A stretch of DNA of 64,000 nucleotides from an uncultured Bacteroides sp. Lineage in GTDB: Bacteria; Bacteroidota; Bacteroidia; Bacteroidales; Bacteroidaceae. The notes beneath the pieces are model-generated. The model ran no database searches. It saw only the letters and a list, made by a program, of their open reading frames with translations, and had not been told where the DNA came from. Location of the stretch: positions 1,178,001 through 1,242,000 of the forward strand of contig NZ_OY780936.1 of NCBI RefSeq assembly GCF_963675905.1, given 5' to 3'. A program made the position numbers and the translations under genes. Numbering within the stretch: the stretch's first letter is position 1; each line of letters starts with the position of its first letter. This document shows, piece by piece, positions 18,595-27,339 of this stretch.

Positions 18595-19632
18595 CTATTT
18601 CTTTGTTAGTCTTTTAAAGAATTCAATATTTCTATCTATAATTTGTTTATTTCTTTGGGTTATATCTTCCACTAAATTTTCTCCTTTAGGTTTCAACCCT
18701 ATGAAATAGTCAGAGGCTTTTTTTAATACATTCTGCTCTCTATCGGCTTTTTCTGGAGTTATTACTAATAAGCCTTTAGCGATAATTTCTACATCGATTT
18801 CTTCATTCATCATAACAGGGTCACCATCATAATGAACTAGCCCAGGATGAGTTCTATGAATATGTATTTTTTTGCTTTTAAAGGTCCTGATTCTGCTATT
18901 CTGGTCTAATGTCTTATTGAATAACTGAAAAGCAAGCGATGGAATATCTATTACTGTAAATGGTTCTAAAACAGTAACATTCATTAATCCATCCTGAAGT
19001 GAAGCTTTAGGAGCAATATATGCATTGTTACCATATTGAGAAGCATTACCACATGCAATCAAGAAAGCTTTATGTTTAGTTTTTGAATCCTCACTTTCAA
19101 CTTCATAAGTTTCCGGTTTGTAATTCAAACATTCCAACAGTGTCTTTTCCAAATACGTAAGAATGCCCCGTCTTCCGGCAGCAGAAAACTTAAGACTTAC
19201 AAAAGCATCGAAACCAACGCCACAAGTACAAAAAAATGGTTTGTTGTTTATTTTACCATAATCAATTGCTGATATATTCCCTTTGTTGATTATATTAATA
19301 GCCTTACGACTATCCATAGGTATTCGAAGATGGCGAGCCAATCCATTCCCTGATCCACAAGGAATAATTCCTAAAACAGTGTTGGTATGAATTAGAGAAC
19401 GAGCAATTTCATTAATAGTTCCATCGCCACCAATAGCAGTAACGCAATAAACACCATCTGCAGCAGCCTTTGCAGCAATCTCTTCAGCATGGCCAGCTCT
19501 TTCTGTATATCTTATTTCAATCTCATATTTATTTTGATCTATTCTTTCATTTAACTGATTCAAAATTATTTTTTTATTCTGAGTGCCTGAGATCGGATTA
19601 ACGATAAATAGTATTTTTTTCTTCTCATCCAT
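18595..19632 (-). CDS. Diacylglycerol/sphingoid-type lipid kinase
   Basis: 345 residues from the Met at 19632; a further ten codons (to 19662) are open but less likely. The FIVNPISG and GGDGTINE motifs and the SGNGLARHL loop place it in the DAGK catalytic family (YegS, DgkB, sphingosine kinases). It phosphorylates a lipid hydroxyl at the inner membrane; the substrate is not readable from sequence. It lies head-to-head with serine palmitoyltransferase, which makes a sphingoid base or ceramide a possible substrate, by context only. Confidence 0.88.
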   Translation of the reverse strand: MDEKKKILFIVNPISGTQNKKIILNQLNERIDQNKYEIEIRYTERAGHAEEIAAKAAADGVYCVTAIGGDGTINEIARSLIHTNTVLGIIPCGSGNGLARHLRIPMDSRKAINIINKGNISAIDYGKINNKPFFCTCGVGFDAFVSLKFSAAGRRGILTYLEKTLLECLNYKPETYEVESEDSKTKHKAFLIACGNASQYGNNAYIAPKASLQDGLMNVTVLEPFTVIDIPSLAFQLFNKTLDQNSRIRTFKSKKIHIHRTHPGLVHYDGDPVMMNEEIDVEIIAKGLLVITPEKADREQNVLKKASDYFIGLKPKGENLVEDITQRNKQIIDRNIEFFKRLTKK

Positions 19633-19762
19633 GCGTTGTATGATAAAATATTCAAACGACAAAAGTAATATATTAATCTTAATACTGTAGCTTTTTACGC
19701 ATTCTTTTATAGCGAAAGTTACTTTTTTTATATAAAACAGACTAATAAATCACATAAATTGC

Positions 19763-19770
19763 TATCTTTG
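19763..19770 (+). promoter_or_regulatory. -7 box upstream of serine palmitoyltransferase
   Basis: TATCTTTG, 91 nt before the ATG. No good -33 TTTG at the right distance. The leader of about 80 nt is longer than that of most genes here and contains GTAGGGGAGACCTAC, a small inverted repeat near 19836-19850. Confidence 0.5.
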
Positions 19771-19861
19771 CGACCGTCTTTGGAAAAATGGACGAAAAAC
19801 AAGCAAAATTAAATAACTGATAATATAATATTAATGTAGGGGAGACCTACGAAGCATTATT

Positions 19862-21049
19862 ATGGGATTATTACAAGATAAATTAGAGAAATATGATATA
19901 CCACAGCAAGTTAAAGCTAAAGGTGTATATCCTTATTTCCGTTGCATTGAAAGTGAACAGAACACTGAAGTGATAATGAGTGGCAAGAAAGTGCTAATGT
20001 TTGGTTCTAACTCATATTTAGGACTTACTAACCACCCAAAAGTAATTGAAGCAGCAGTAGAAGCTTCTCGTAAATATGGTACAGGATGTGCTGGCTCACG
20101 TTTCCTAAACGGAACACTCGACATTCACCTGGAACTAGAAAAAGAACTAGCCGAATTCGTAGGAAAAGAAGATGCAATTATCTATTCTACCGGATTCCAA
20201 GTAAACTTAGGGGTAGTATCATGTGTTACAGGTCGTGAAGACTATATTATCTGTGATGAACGAGATCACGCTTCAATTGTTGATGGAAGACGTTTATCTT
20301 TCTCTCAGACATTAAAGTTCAAACACAATGATATGGCTTCTTTGGAGAAAGAACTTCAAAAATGTAAACCAGATAAAATTAAGCTGATTGTTGTTGATGG
20401 TGTTTTCAGTATGGAAGGCGATGTTGCAAACTTACCTGAGATTGTACGTTTAGCAAAGCAATATGATGCAAACATAATGGTTGATGAAGCGCATGGCCTT
20501 GGAGTACTTGGAAATCATGGACGTGGTACTTGTGATCACTTTGGTCTGACAAAAGACGTTGATTTGATAATGGGTACTTTCAGCAAGTCTCTTGCTGCAA
20601 TTGGTGGTTTTATTGCTGCTGATGAATCTATAATCAATTATCTGAGACACAATTCACGTTCTTATATGTTTAGTGCAAGTAATACACCTGCTGCCACTGC
20701 AGCTGCACGTGCTGCATTGCAGATTATGAAATCAGAGCCAGAACGTATTGATCATTTATGGGATATCACAAATTATTCTCTTAAATGTTTCCGTGATTTA
20801 GGATTCGAAATAGGAAATACTTCAACTCCAATTATACCTTTATATGTACGCGATATTGAGAAAACATTTATGGTTACCAAAATGTTGTTTGATGAAGGTG
20901 TATTTGTTAATCCTGTAATTCCACCTGCATGTGCACCAGAAGATACTTTAATTCGTTTCTCCCTAATGGCAACCCATTCAAAAGAACAGATTGACATCGC
21001 TGTTAACAAATTAGAGAAATGCTTTAAAGCATTAGATATTATTAAATAA
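19862..21049 (+). CDS. spt: Serine palmitoyltransferase (alpha-oxoamine synthase)
   Basis: 395 residues, fold-type I PLP enzyme. The PLP lysine is Lys242 in GTFSKSLAAIGG, with the upstream VDEAHGLG and DERDHASI motifs. The opening (short helix, then GVYPYFR.IES) is that of the Bacteroidetes serine palmitoyltransferases, which condense serine with an acyl-CoA to give 3-ketosphinganine, the first step of sphingolipid synthesis. The related BioF (8-amino-7-oxononanoate synthase) is the main alternative. No biotin gene is nearby. It is a single-gene unit with a strong terminator. Confidence 0.87.
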   Translation: MGLLQDKLEKYDIPQQVKAKGVYPYFRCIESEQNTEVIMSGKKVLMFGSNSYLGLTNHPKVIEAAVEASRKYGTGCAGSRFLNGTLDIHLELEKELAEFVGKEDAIIYSTGFQVNLGVVSCVTGREDYIICDERDHASIVDGRRLSFSQTLKFKHNDMASLEKELQKCKPDKIKLIVVDGVFSMEGDVANLPEIVRLAKQYDANIMVDEAHGLGVLGNHGRGTCDHFGLTKDVDLIMGTFSKSLAAIGGFIAADESIINYLRHNSRSYMFSASNTPAATAAARAALQIMKSEPERIDHLWDITNYSLKCFRDLGFEIGNTSTPIIPLYVRDIEKTFMVTKMLFDEGVFVNPVIPPACAPEDTLIRFSLMATHSKEQIDIAVNKLEKCFKALDIIK

Positions 21050-21069
21050 TATAATCAAATTCCATAATA

Positions 21070-21104
21070 AAAAGTCTTCTTCATATTCATTGAAGAAGAC
21101 TTTT
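21070..21104 (+). terminator. Terminator of serine palmitoyltransferase
   Basis: AAAAGTCTTCTTCA pairs with TGAAGAAGACTTTT around a 7-nt loop, followed by T-rich DNA. Confidence 0.88.
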
Positions 21105-21179
21105 TTGTATTTATAGTTTTCTTATAATCAGCTAGATAGAAGTGATTAATTAAAATAACAAAAAAATAAGCAGAATAAA

Positions 21180-21211
21180 CTTGCATATTTTATATAAAGA
21201 GCCTATCTTTG
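21180..21211 (+). promoter_or_regulatory. Promoter of tRNA-Pro copy 1
   Basis: CTTG, a 20-nt gap, then TATCTTTG (21204-21211). The same arrangement precedes copies 2 and 3. Confidence 0.65.
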
Positions 21212-21246
21212 CATTGCTTTTGAAAGGAAATACTTACAGAAGTCAT

Positions 21247-21321
21247 CGGGGTGTAGCGCAGTCCGGTTAGCGCACCTGCTTTGGGAGCAGGGGGTCGTGG
21301 GTTCGAATCCCGCTACCCCGA
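21247..21321 (+). tRNA. tRNA-Pro(TGG), copy 1
   Basis: 75 nt. Acceptor CGGGGTG/TACCCCG, D-arm GCGC..GCGC, anticodon arm CCTGC-TTTGGGA-GCAGG giving anticodon TGG (reads CCA), T-arm GTGGG-TTCGAAT-CCCGC. CCA is not encoded. A terminator hairpin (21324-21358) follows. Identical to copies 2 and 3. Confidence 0.97.
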
Positions 21322-21323
21322 CT

Positions 21324-21358
21324 AAGGAGTCTGAATGATTATTCAGGCTCCTTTTTTT
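21324..21358 (+). terminator. Terminator of tRNA-Pro copy 1
   Basis: AGGAGTCTGAAT pairs with ATTCAGGCTCCT (one wobble) and is followed by a T-run. Confidence 0.8.
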
Positions 21359-21825
21359 ATATTTATTACTCATGACTACATTCAAAGAGAATAAAAAATT
21401 ATTGGCCAATAATTACAAAAGCAGACCTTAATAAATAATATTCATTCACCAATAATATAAAATTAAACTTGAATAAATGACCTTTCCTGGAATAGGTTTA
21501 CAGTTTTTGCTGCTATTACTAGATCTGATTGGCAATATTTTTCTTATTTCTAAATTCGGTTTACATTATTTCAATGGGTAATGTAGACCGGAGTTCTGTT
21601 GTCAAGAACGAGAAGGGTTCAATATCATTTTGAGCTGAACTTAATTTGAACTTTTTAATTTATTAATCAACCTATAAAGACTTATATTCAAACAAAAAAA
21701 ATATCCACCGCTTAATAGCTGAATTTAAACAAAGAATATTGAAATTTATTTTTAGGTTAACTATTAGATAATCAGCGAAAAAGAAAATCAATAGAGTTTT
21801 TGCTTAAAAATAAAAGCCTGGAAAG

Positions 21826-21857
21826 CTTGGATAATTCATACAAAACCTCTATCTTTG
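21826..21857 (+). promoter_or_regulatory. Promoter of tRNA-Pro copy 2
   Basis: CTTG (21826-21829), 20-nt gap, TATCTTTG (21850-21857). Confidence 0.65.
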
Positions 21858-21893
21858 CATCGCTTTTGAAAAGAAACACTAATCAGAAGTCAT

Positions 21894-21968
21894 CGGGGTG
21901 TAGCGCAGTCCGGTTAGCGCACCTGCTTTGGGAGCAGGGGGTCGTGGGTTCGAATCCCGCTACCCCGA
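21894..21968 (+). tRNA. tRNA-Pro(TGG), copy 2
   Basis: 75 nt, identical to copy 1, anticodon TGG. A terminator follows at 21978-22006 (GTCTGAA/TTCAGAC plus T-run). A 78-codon frame that runs through it is an artefact. Confidence 0.97.
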
Positions 21969-21977
21969 CAATCAAGG

Positions 21978-22006
21978 GTCTGAATAACTATTCAGACTTT
22001 TTTTTT
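21978..22006 (+). terminator. Terminator of tRNA-Pro copy 2
   Basis: GTCTGAA pairs with TTCAGAC around a short loop, followed by nine or more T. Confidence 0.78.
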
Positions 22007-22364
22007 GATATTATTGCTCTAGATTCTATTCAATGAGAAATAAGAAATTATAGGTTGATAATTATAATGCCAAACTACAATAAACAACATCCATTCTTCA
22101 ATCATAAAAAATAAAATTTGAATAACCCTGAAAGAAAGATTGTGTTTTCAATATGCTATATCATTTTAAGTAAAGCGTAAATCGAACTTTCAAAGTTATT
22201 AACCAACCTATAGTCACTTAAATTCGCATAAAAAAAATAGATCCACCACTTAATTACAGAATTAAAACAAAGAATATTGAAATTTATTTTAAAGGTTAAC
22301 TACTAGATAATCAATAAAGAAGAAGATCAATTGAACTTTTGCTTAAAAATAAAAGCCTTAAAAG

Positions 22365-22396
22365 CTTGGATTATTCATACAGAACATCTATCTTTG
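22365..22396 (+). promoter_or_regulatory. Promoter of tRNA-Pro copy 3
   Basis: CTTG (22365-22368), 20-nt gap, TATCTTTG (22389-22396). Confidence 0.65.
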
Positions 22397-22432
22397 CATC
22401 GCTTTTGAAAAGAAATACTTATCAAAAGTCAT

Positions 22433-22507
22433 CGGGGTGTAGCGCAGTCCGGTTAGCGCACCTGCTTTGGGAGCAGGGGGTCGTGGGTTCGAATCCCGCT
22501 ACCCCGA
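22433..22507 (+). tRNA. tRNA-Pro(TGG), copy 3
   Basis: 75 nt, identical to copies 1 and 2, anticodon TGG. Confidence 0.97.
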
Positions 22508-22513
22508 CAATCA

Positions 22514-22557
22514 AGAGAGCTAGTTACAATTTATTTGTAATTAGCTCTCTTTTTTTA
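22514..22557 (+). terminator. Terminator of tRNA-Pro copy 3
   Basis: AGAGAGCTA..TTACAA pairs with GTAATTAGCTCTCT and is followed by a T-run. The stem sequence is unrelated to the terminators of copies 1 and 2. Confidence 0.8.
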
Positions 22558-22602
22558 TTGAATATAATTCCCCCTAAACATCGATAAATTAAGATTTTTA
22601 TA

Positions 22603-22610
22603 TAATTTTG
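22603..22610 (+). promoter_or_regulatory. -7 box of aspS
   Basis: TAATTTTG, 40 nt before the start codon. No clear -33 box. Confidence 0.45.
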
Positions 22611-22650
22611 CATCCAATATACAAAACAGAAAATCTAAGAATAAAAGAAT

Positions 22651-24408
22651 ATGTATAGAACGCATACTTGTGGGGAACTTCAGATCTCCGACGTAAATAA
22701 AGTAGTAACACTTTCAGGATGGGTGCAACGCTCCAGAAAAATGGGGGGGATGACATTTATTGACCTCCGTGACCGCTATGGTATTACCCAGCTTGTTTTT
22801 AACGATGCTGTTAACGCTGAGTTATGTGATGCAGCAAACAAACTTGGACGTGAATTTGTAATACAAGTTAAAGGTGAAGTTAACGAACGTTCAAATAAGA
22901 ATGCAAACCTTTCTACAGGAGATATTGAGATTATTGTTTCAGAACTTAATGTTCTTAACACCGCAGCAACACCTCCTTTCACTATAGAAGATAATTCAGA
23001 TGGTGGTGATGATATTCGTATGAAGTATCGTTATCTTGATCTTCGCCGCAACGCTGTTAGATCAAATCTTGAACTTCGTCATAAAATGACTATCGAGGTA
23101 CGTAGTTATCTTGATAAACTTGGATTCTTAGAAGTAGAAACTCCAATTCTTATCGGTTCTACACCTGAAGGTGCACGCGACTTCGTGGTTCCTTCACGCA
23201 TGAATCCGGGACAATTTTATGCATTACCTCAGTCACCACAACTTTTCAAACAGCTGTTGATGGTATCAGGTTTTGATCGTTATTTCCAGATTGCTAAATG
23301 TTTCCGTGATGAAGACCTTCGTGCCGACCGCCAACCTGAGTTTACTCAGATAGACTGCGAGATGAGTTTTGTTGAGCAAGAAGATGTAATCAGCACCTTT
23401 GAAGGAATGGCAAGACATTTATTCAAAACAATTCGCGGTATTGAAATTACTGAAGCATTTCCACGTATGACATGGCATAATGCTATGAAGCTTTACGGAA
23501 GTGATAAACCAGACATACGCTTTGGAATGGAATTCGTTGAATTGATGGACATTCTTAAAGGCAAAGGTTTCCCTGTATTCGATAGTGCAGCTTACATTGG
23601 TGGTATTTGCGCAGAAGGTGCTGCTTCTTATACCCGCAAACAATTAGACGGCCTGACAGAATTTGTTAAGCGTCCTCAAATTGGAGCGAAAGGCATGGTT
23701 TATGCTCGCGTAGAAGCTGACGGAAACGTAAAATCAAGCGTTGATAAATTCTATACTCAGGAAACTCTTCAGGAACTTAAAGCTGCCTTTGGAGCTAAAC
23801 CTGGCGATTTGATCCTTATTCTTTCTGGAGATGATGCAAATAAGACTCGTAAACAACTTTGCGAACTCCGTTTGGAGATGGGTAGCCAATTAGGACTAAG
23901 AGATAAAAACACTTTTGCTTGTCTTTGGGTTATCGATTTCCCTCTGTTTGAATGGGATGAAGAAAGTGGTCGTTACATGGCAATGCACCACCCATTTACC
24001 TCTCCAAAACTAGAAGATGTTCCATTACTTGATACTAATCCTGGTGAAGTTCGCGCTAATGCTTATGACATGGTTATTAATGGTGTTGAAGTAGGAGGTG
24101 GGTCTATTCGTATTCACGATAGTGCTTTACAGAAAAAAATGTTTGAACTTCTTGGTTTTACAGAAGAAAGAGCTCAGGAACAATTTGGTTTCTTAATGAA
24201 TGCCTTCAAGTTTGGTGCTCCTCCTCACGGTGGATTGGCCTATGGTCTTGATCGTTGGGTATCTCTGTTTGCCGGACTTGATTCTATCCGCGACTGTATT
24301 GCTTTCCCGAAAAATAATTCTGGCCGTGATGTTATGACTGATGCACCAGGATATTTAGAGCAGGCTCAATTAGATGAATTGAATTTGGTTATAGAAATAA
24401 AAGAGTAA
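22651..24408 (+). CDS. aspS: Aspartyl-tRNA synthetase
   Basis: 585 residues, class II synthetase of the bacterial type. N-terminal OB-fold anticodon-binding domain (about 1-110), catalytic core with motif 2 around [16 protein letters not shown], the bacteria-specific GAD insertion (about 290-420), and motif 3 GLAYGLDRW near the C-terminus. It charges tRNA-Asp. Its promoter box lies between tRNA-Pro copy 3 and the start, and it ends at a strong terminator. Confidence 0.97.
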   Translation: MYRTHTCGELQISDVNKVVTLSGWVQRSRKMGGMTFIDLRDRYGITQLVFNDAVNAELCDAANKLGREFVIQVKGEVNERSNKNANLSTGDIEIIVSELNVLNTAATPPFTIEDNSDGGDDIRMKYRYLDLRRNAVRSNLELRHKMTIEVRSYLDKLGFLEVETPILIGSTPEGARDFVVPSRMNPGQFYALPQSPQLFKQLLMVSGFDRYFQIAKCFRDEDLRADRQPEFTQIDCEMSFVEQEDVISTFEGMARHLFKTIRGIEITEAFPRMTWHNAMKLYGSDKPDIRFGMEFVELMDILKGKGFPVFDSAAYIGGICAEGAASYTRKQLDGLTEFVKRPQIGAKGMVYARVEADGNVKSSVDKFYTQETLQELKAAFGAKPGDLILILSGDDANKTRKQLCELRLEMGSQLGLRDKNTFACLWVIDFPLFEWDEESGRYMAMHHPFTSPKLEDVPLLDTNPGEVRANAYDMVINGVEVGGGSIRIHDSALQKKMFELLGFTEERAQEQFGFLMNAFKFGAPPHGGLAYGLDRWVSLFAGLDSIRDCIAFPKNNSGRDVMTDAPGYLEQAQLDELNLVIEIKE

Positions 24409-24427
24409 CTCTTAAAATTAATATAAG

Positions 24428-24469
24428 GGTAGTAATGGTGAAATAGTTTTCACTTTTACTACCTTTTTT
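24428..24469 (+). terminator. Terminator of aspS
   Basis: GGTAGTAA pairs with TTACTACC with further pairing GTGAAA/TTTCAC inside, then TTTTTT. Confidence 0.85.
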
Positions 24470-24478
24470 GTTCTGCCT

Positions 24479-26419
24479 ATGTTAACAAATAAATATCGCT
24501 ATTTATATAAAACACCATTGACTCTTTTATATAATCTCGCGCTTTCTTTAGTAACTTTTACCATTTGCCGAATCATTTTTTTAGTTGCAAATATCAGCTA
24601 TTTTCCTAATCTGACAAATGCACAGCTTTTTTATCTTTTCAAGGGTGGGGCTGTATTCGACATCTCTGCCATAGTCTATCTCAATATACTTTATATTCTT
24701 TTAATGGCTACACCAATTTATTTAAAAGAAAAAGAGAGCTATCAAAGATCTGTTAAATGGTTGTTTGTCGTCACAAACGGAATAGCAATTGTTGCAAACT
24801 TGATAGATGTAGTTTATTTCCGCTATACTGATCATAGAACCACTGCTTCAACATTCAAAGAATTCAGTAACGAAGGAAATATTGGCACTATTATTGAGAA
24901 GGGAATGGTAGCCAACTGGTACTTAACAATAATAGGAGTTATTCTGATCTTTGCTTTATGGAAACTTTATAAAACATCGGGATTAAAGCAGCGTCCTCAG
25001 AAATTGCGTCCGTACTATATAACTCAAACTATATTACTGTTTTTAATTGCCACCTTCTGTGTTATCGGAATGCGTGGAGGAGTTATATATCATTCACGTC
25101 CTATTACAAATACTGATGCAAATGTATACATTTCCCGTCCATCAGAGGCTAATATTGTTCTGAATACCCCTTTCTCAATTATACGAACTATTGGGACAAA
25201 GCATTATACTGATCCAAAGTACTATTCATCTGATAAAGAGTTAAATGCTATATTTAATCCAATTATACAAACTAATGATAGCGTGGCGTCCAAAAAGCTT
25301 AATGTGGTGGTGCTTATTCTGGAAAGTTTCAGCAAAGAATTCATTGGGTCAATGAATCCTCATTTAGATGGAGGTAAATATAAAGGATATACTCCATTTC
25401 TTGACTCGCTGGTTCAGCATAGCTTAACCTTTAATCACTCTTTTGCCAACGGACAAAAAAGTATTGATGCTATGCCATCAATACTTTCCGGACTTCCAAA
25501 ACTATACGAATGCTATTTTCTTACTCCATATGCGCTGAACTCTATCTCAGGAATTGCGGGTGAACTTAAGAAAGAAGGATATTATTCAGCTTTCTTTCAT
25601 GGAGCAACTAATGGTTCCATGGGATTTGAAGGGTTTGCTAATATGAGTGGATTTCAGGATTATTATGGTATGACGGAGTATAATAATAATAAAGATTTTG
25701 ATGGAACATGGGCTATCTGGGATGAAGAGTTCTTCCAGTTCTATGCAAAAAAGATGAGTTCTTTCAGACAACCTTTTGTTACAACACTTTTCTCTGCAAC
25801 TTCTCATAATCCATTTGTTATTCCTGAAAAATACAAAGGGAAATTTCCGGAAGGAACTATGCCTATTCATAAATGTATAGGTTATTCTGATTATTCGTTA
25901 AAACGTTTTTTTGAGACAGCATCTAAGCAATCTTGGTATAACAATACGCTGTTTGTGCTCACTGCCGACCATGTAAATCAGCCTTATCATGCTGAATATA
26001 AATCCGACTGCGGAAAATTTGCGGTTCCTATTATTTTCTTCCGTCCCGGAAGCCGTCTGAAAGGAAAGGTTGAAACTATAGCAGAACAGATTGATATTAT
26101 GCCTTCAGTTCTTGGTTACCTTGGATATAAGAAACCTTTCATGTCATTTGGACGAGATTTATTCCATTCCAAACCAGAAAATGGCTATGCTGTGAGCTAT
26201 TTGGATGATACTTTTCAGTATATGAAAGGGAAATACATGATTCAGTTCGATGGACAAAAAACAATTTCGGTATATAACTTCGTCAATGATCCATTATTAA
26301 AACAAAACCTGCTCGGAAAAGTTCCCGAACAGGCTGCTATGGAAAAAGAGTTGAAAGCTATTATTCAACAATATGTTGAACGAATGATTAATAACAAACT
26401 TACTGTAAAGGAAAACTAA
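24479..26419 (+). CDS. LTA synthase-like membrane sulfatase-fold phosphotransferase
   Basis: 646 residues. About five membrane segments lie in the first 220 residues, followed by a large periplasmic sulfatase-fold domain. Metal and catalytic motifs of the LtaS family are visible: LILESFSKEF, NGQKSIDAMPSILSG (the nucleophile would be the Ser/Thr of this segment) and TADHV, with a later histidine. Gram-negative relatives transfer phosphoglycerol or phosphoethanolamine to envelope glycans or lipids; the acceptor here is unknown. It begins just after the aspS terminator, so it should have its own promoter, though none is obvious. Its stop overlaps that of aguB on the other strand by four bases. 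Confidence 0.88.
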   Translation: MLTNKYRYLYKTPLTLLYNLALSLVTFTICRIIFLVANISYFPNLTNAQLFYLFKGGAVFDISAIVYLNILYILLMATPIYLKEKESYQRSVKWLFVVTNGIAIVANLIDVVYFRYTDHRTTASTFKEFSNEGNIGTIIEKGMVANWYLTIIGVILIFALWKLYKTSGLKQRPQKLRPYYITQTILLFLIATFCVIGMRGGVIYHSRPITNTDANVYISRPSEANIVLNTPFSIIRTIGTKHYTDPKYYSSDKELNAIFNPIIQTNDSVASKKLNVVVLILESFSKEFIGSMNPHLDGGKYKGYTPFLDSLVQHSLTFNHSFANGQKSIDAMPSILSGLPKLYECYFLTPYALNSISGIAGELKKEGYYSAFFHGATNGSMGFEGFANMSGFQDYYGMTEYNNNKDFDGTWAIWDEEFFQFYAKKMSSFRQPFVTTLFSATSHNPFVIPEKYKGKFPEGTMPIHKCIGYSDYSLKRFFETASKQSWYNNTLFVLTADHVNQPYHAEYKSDCGKFAVPIIFFRPGSRLKGKVETIAEQIDIMPSVLGYLGYKKPFMSFGRDLFHSKPENGYAVSYLDDTFQYMKGKYMIQFDGQKTISVYNFVNDPLLKQNLLGKVPEQAAMEKELKAIIQQYVERMINNKLTVKEN

Positions 26420-27306
26420 TCAATAAAACGTTTAGTTATTTCTCCATATTCGTCAATTCTTCTATCGCGAAGGAATGGCCACCAGCGGCGCACATTTTCG
26501 GAACGGGTTAAGCTAACCTCAACGACAATGTTCGTCGCTTCATTATTTCCCGCCTGTGCAAGGAATTCCCCCTGCGGACCAGCAACAAAGCTATTTCCCC
26601 AAAACTGAATACCATTTGTTTGTCCGGAAGGATCTTCCTCATGTCCAACACGGTTTACGGAAACAACCGGAAGTCCATTAGCTACAGCATGTGCTCTTTG
26701 AGAGATAATCCAGGCATTCAGCTGACGATTCTTTTCATCTTCAGCATCCGAGCTTTCCCATCCAATTGCTGTAGGATAGATTAATATTTCGGCTCCACGA
26801 AGCGCCATTAAGCGGGCAGCTTCAGGATACCACTGATCCCAGCAAACCAACACTCCAAGTTTTCCAAGAGATGTTTGAATGGGTTGAAATCCTATATCGC
26901 CAGGGGTAAAATAAAACTTTTCATAATACGCAGGATCATCCGGGATATGCATTTTCCGATACTTTCCGGCAATAGATCCATCGGTATCAAATACTACTGC
27001 TGTGTTATGATATAGCCCCGGAGCACGTTTCTCGAATAAAGAAGTAACCAGCACAATTCCATGTGCGGCAGCCAATTCTCCATAAAATCCGGTAGACGGA
27101 CCAGGTATAGGTTCGGCAAGATCGAAGTTATTTGTATCTTCTACCTGACAAAAGTAAAGAGAGTTATGTAACTCCTGAAGCACAACCAGTTGAGCGCCTT
27201 GAGATACACAGGCTTCAATGTTATCCGCCAGTTTTTTCAGATTCTCTTTTAAATCAGCCGTATTTGACTGCTGCACTAAACCTATCTTTATAGTTCTGTT
27301 ATCCAT
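26416..27306 (-). CDS. aguB: N-carbamoylputrescine amidase
   Basis: 296 residues, nitrilase superfamily. The catalytic triad is visible as Glu in VVLQELHN, Lys in YRKMHIP and Cys in VLVCWDQWYPEA, the exact pattern of AguB/CPA enzymes. It hydrolyses N-carbamoylputrescine to putrescine, CO2 and ammonia. It lies 33 nt downstream of agmatine deiminase, which makes its substrate, so the two steps of the agmatine-to-putrescine route are adjacent. It is a different branch of the nitrilase family from the protein at 2-937. Confidence 0.95.
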   Translation of the reverse strand: MDNRTIKIGLVQQSNTADLKENLKKLADNIEACVSQGAQLVVLQELHNSLYFCQVEDTNNFDLAEPIPGPSTGFYGELAAAHGIVLVTSLFEKRAPGLYHNTAVVFDTDGSIAGKYRKMHIPDDPAYYEKFYFTPGDIGFQPIQTSLGKLGVLVCWDQWYPEAARLMALRGAEILIYPTAIGWESSDAEDEKNRQLNAWIISQRAHAVANGLPVVSVNRVGHEEDPSGQTNGIQFWGNSFVAGPQGEFLAQAGNNEATNIVVEVSLTRSENVRRWWPFLRDRRIDEYGEITKRFID

Positions 27307-27339
27307 TGTTCTTCGTTTTTAATTTGTTTTTCCCGCATT

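Larger units (their letters stand above)
21190..22560 (+). repeat. Tandem triplication carrying three tRNA-Pro genes
   Basis: The tRNA starts are 647 and 539 bp apart. The DNA around each copy (promoter, leader, and a long AT-rich spacer) is recognisably homologous: 21720-21893 matches 22257-22432 closely, and 21373-21475 resembles 22024-22125. The spacers have diverged while the tRNA genes stay identical. Each copy has its own promoter and its own, different, terminator. The spacers hold no coding region. Confidence 0.85.

Noticed and set aside
21800-22036. 78-codon open frame across tRNA-Pro copy 2
   Set aside because: It translates the tRNA gene and its promoter; the same peptide recurs at 22339-22587 across copy 3 and, on the other strand, at 21203-21409. 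Artefact of the tRNA repeats.
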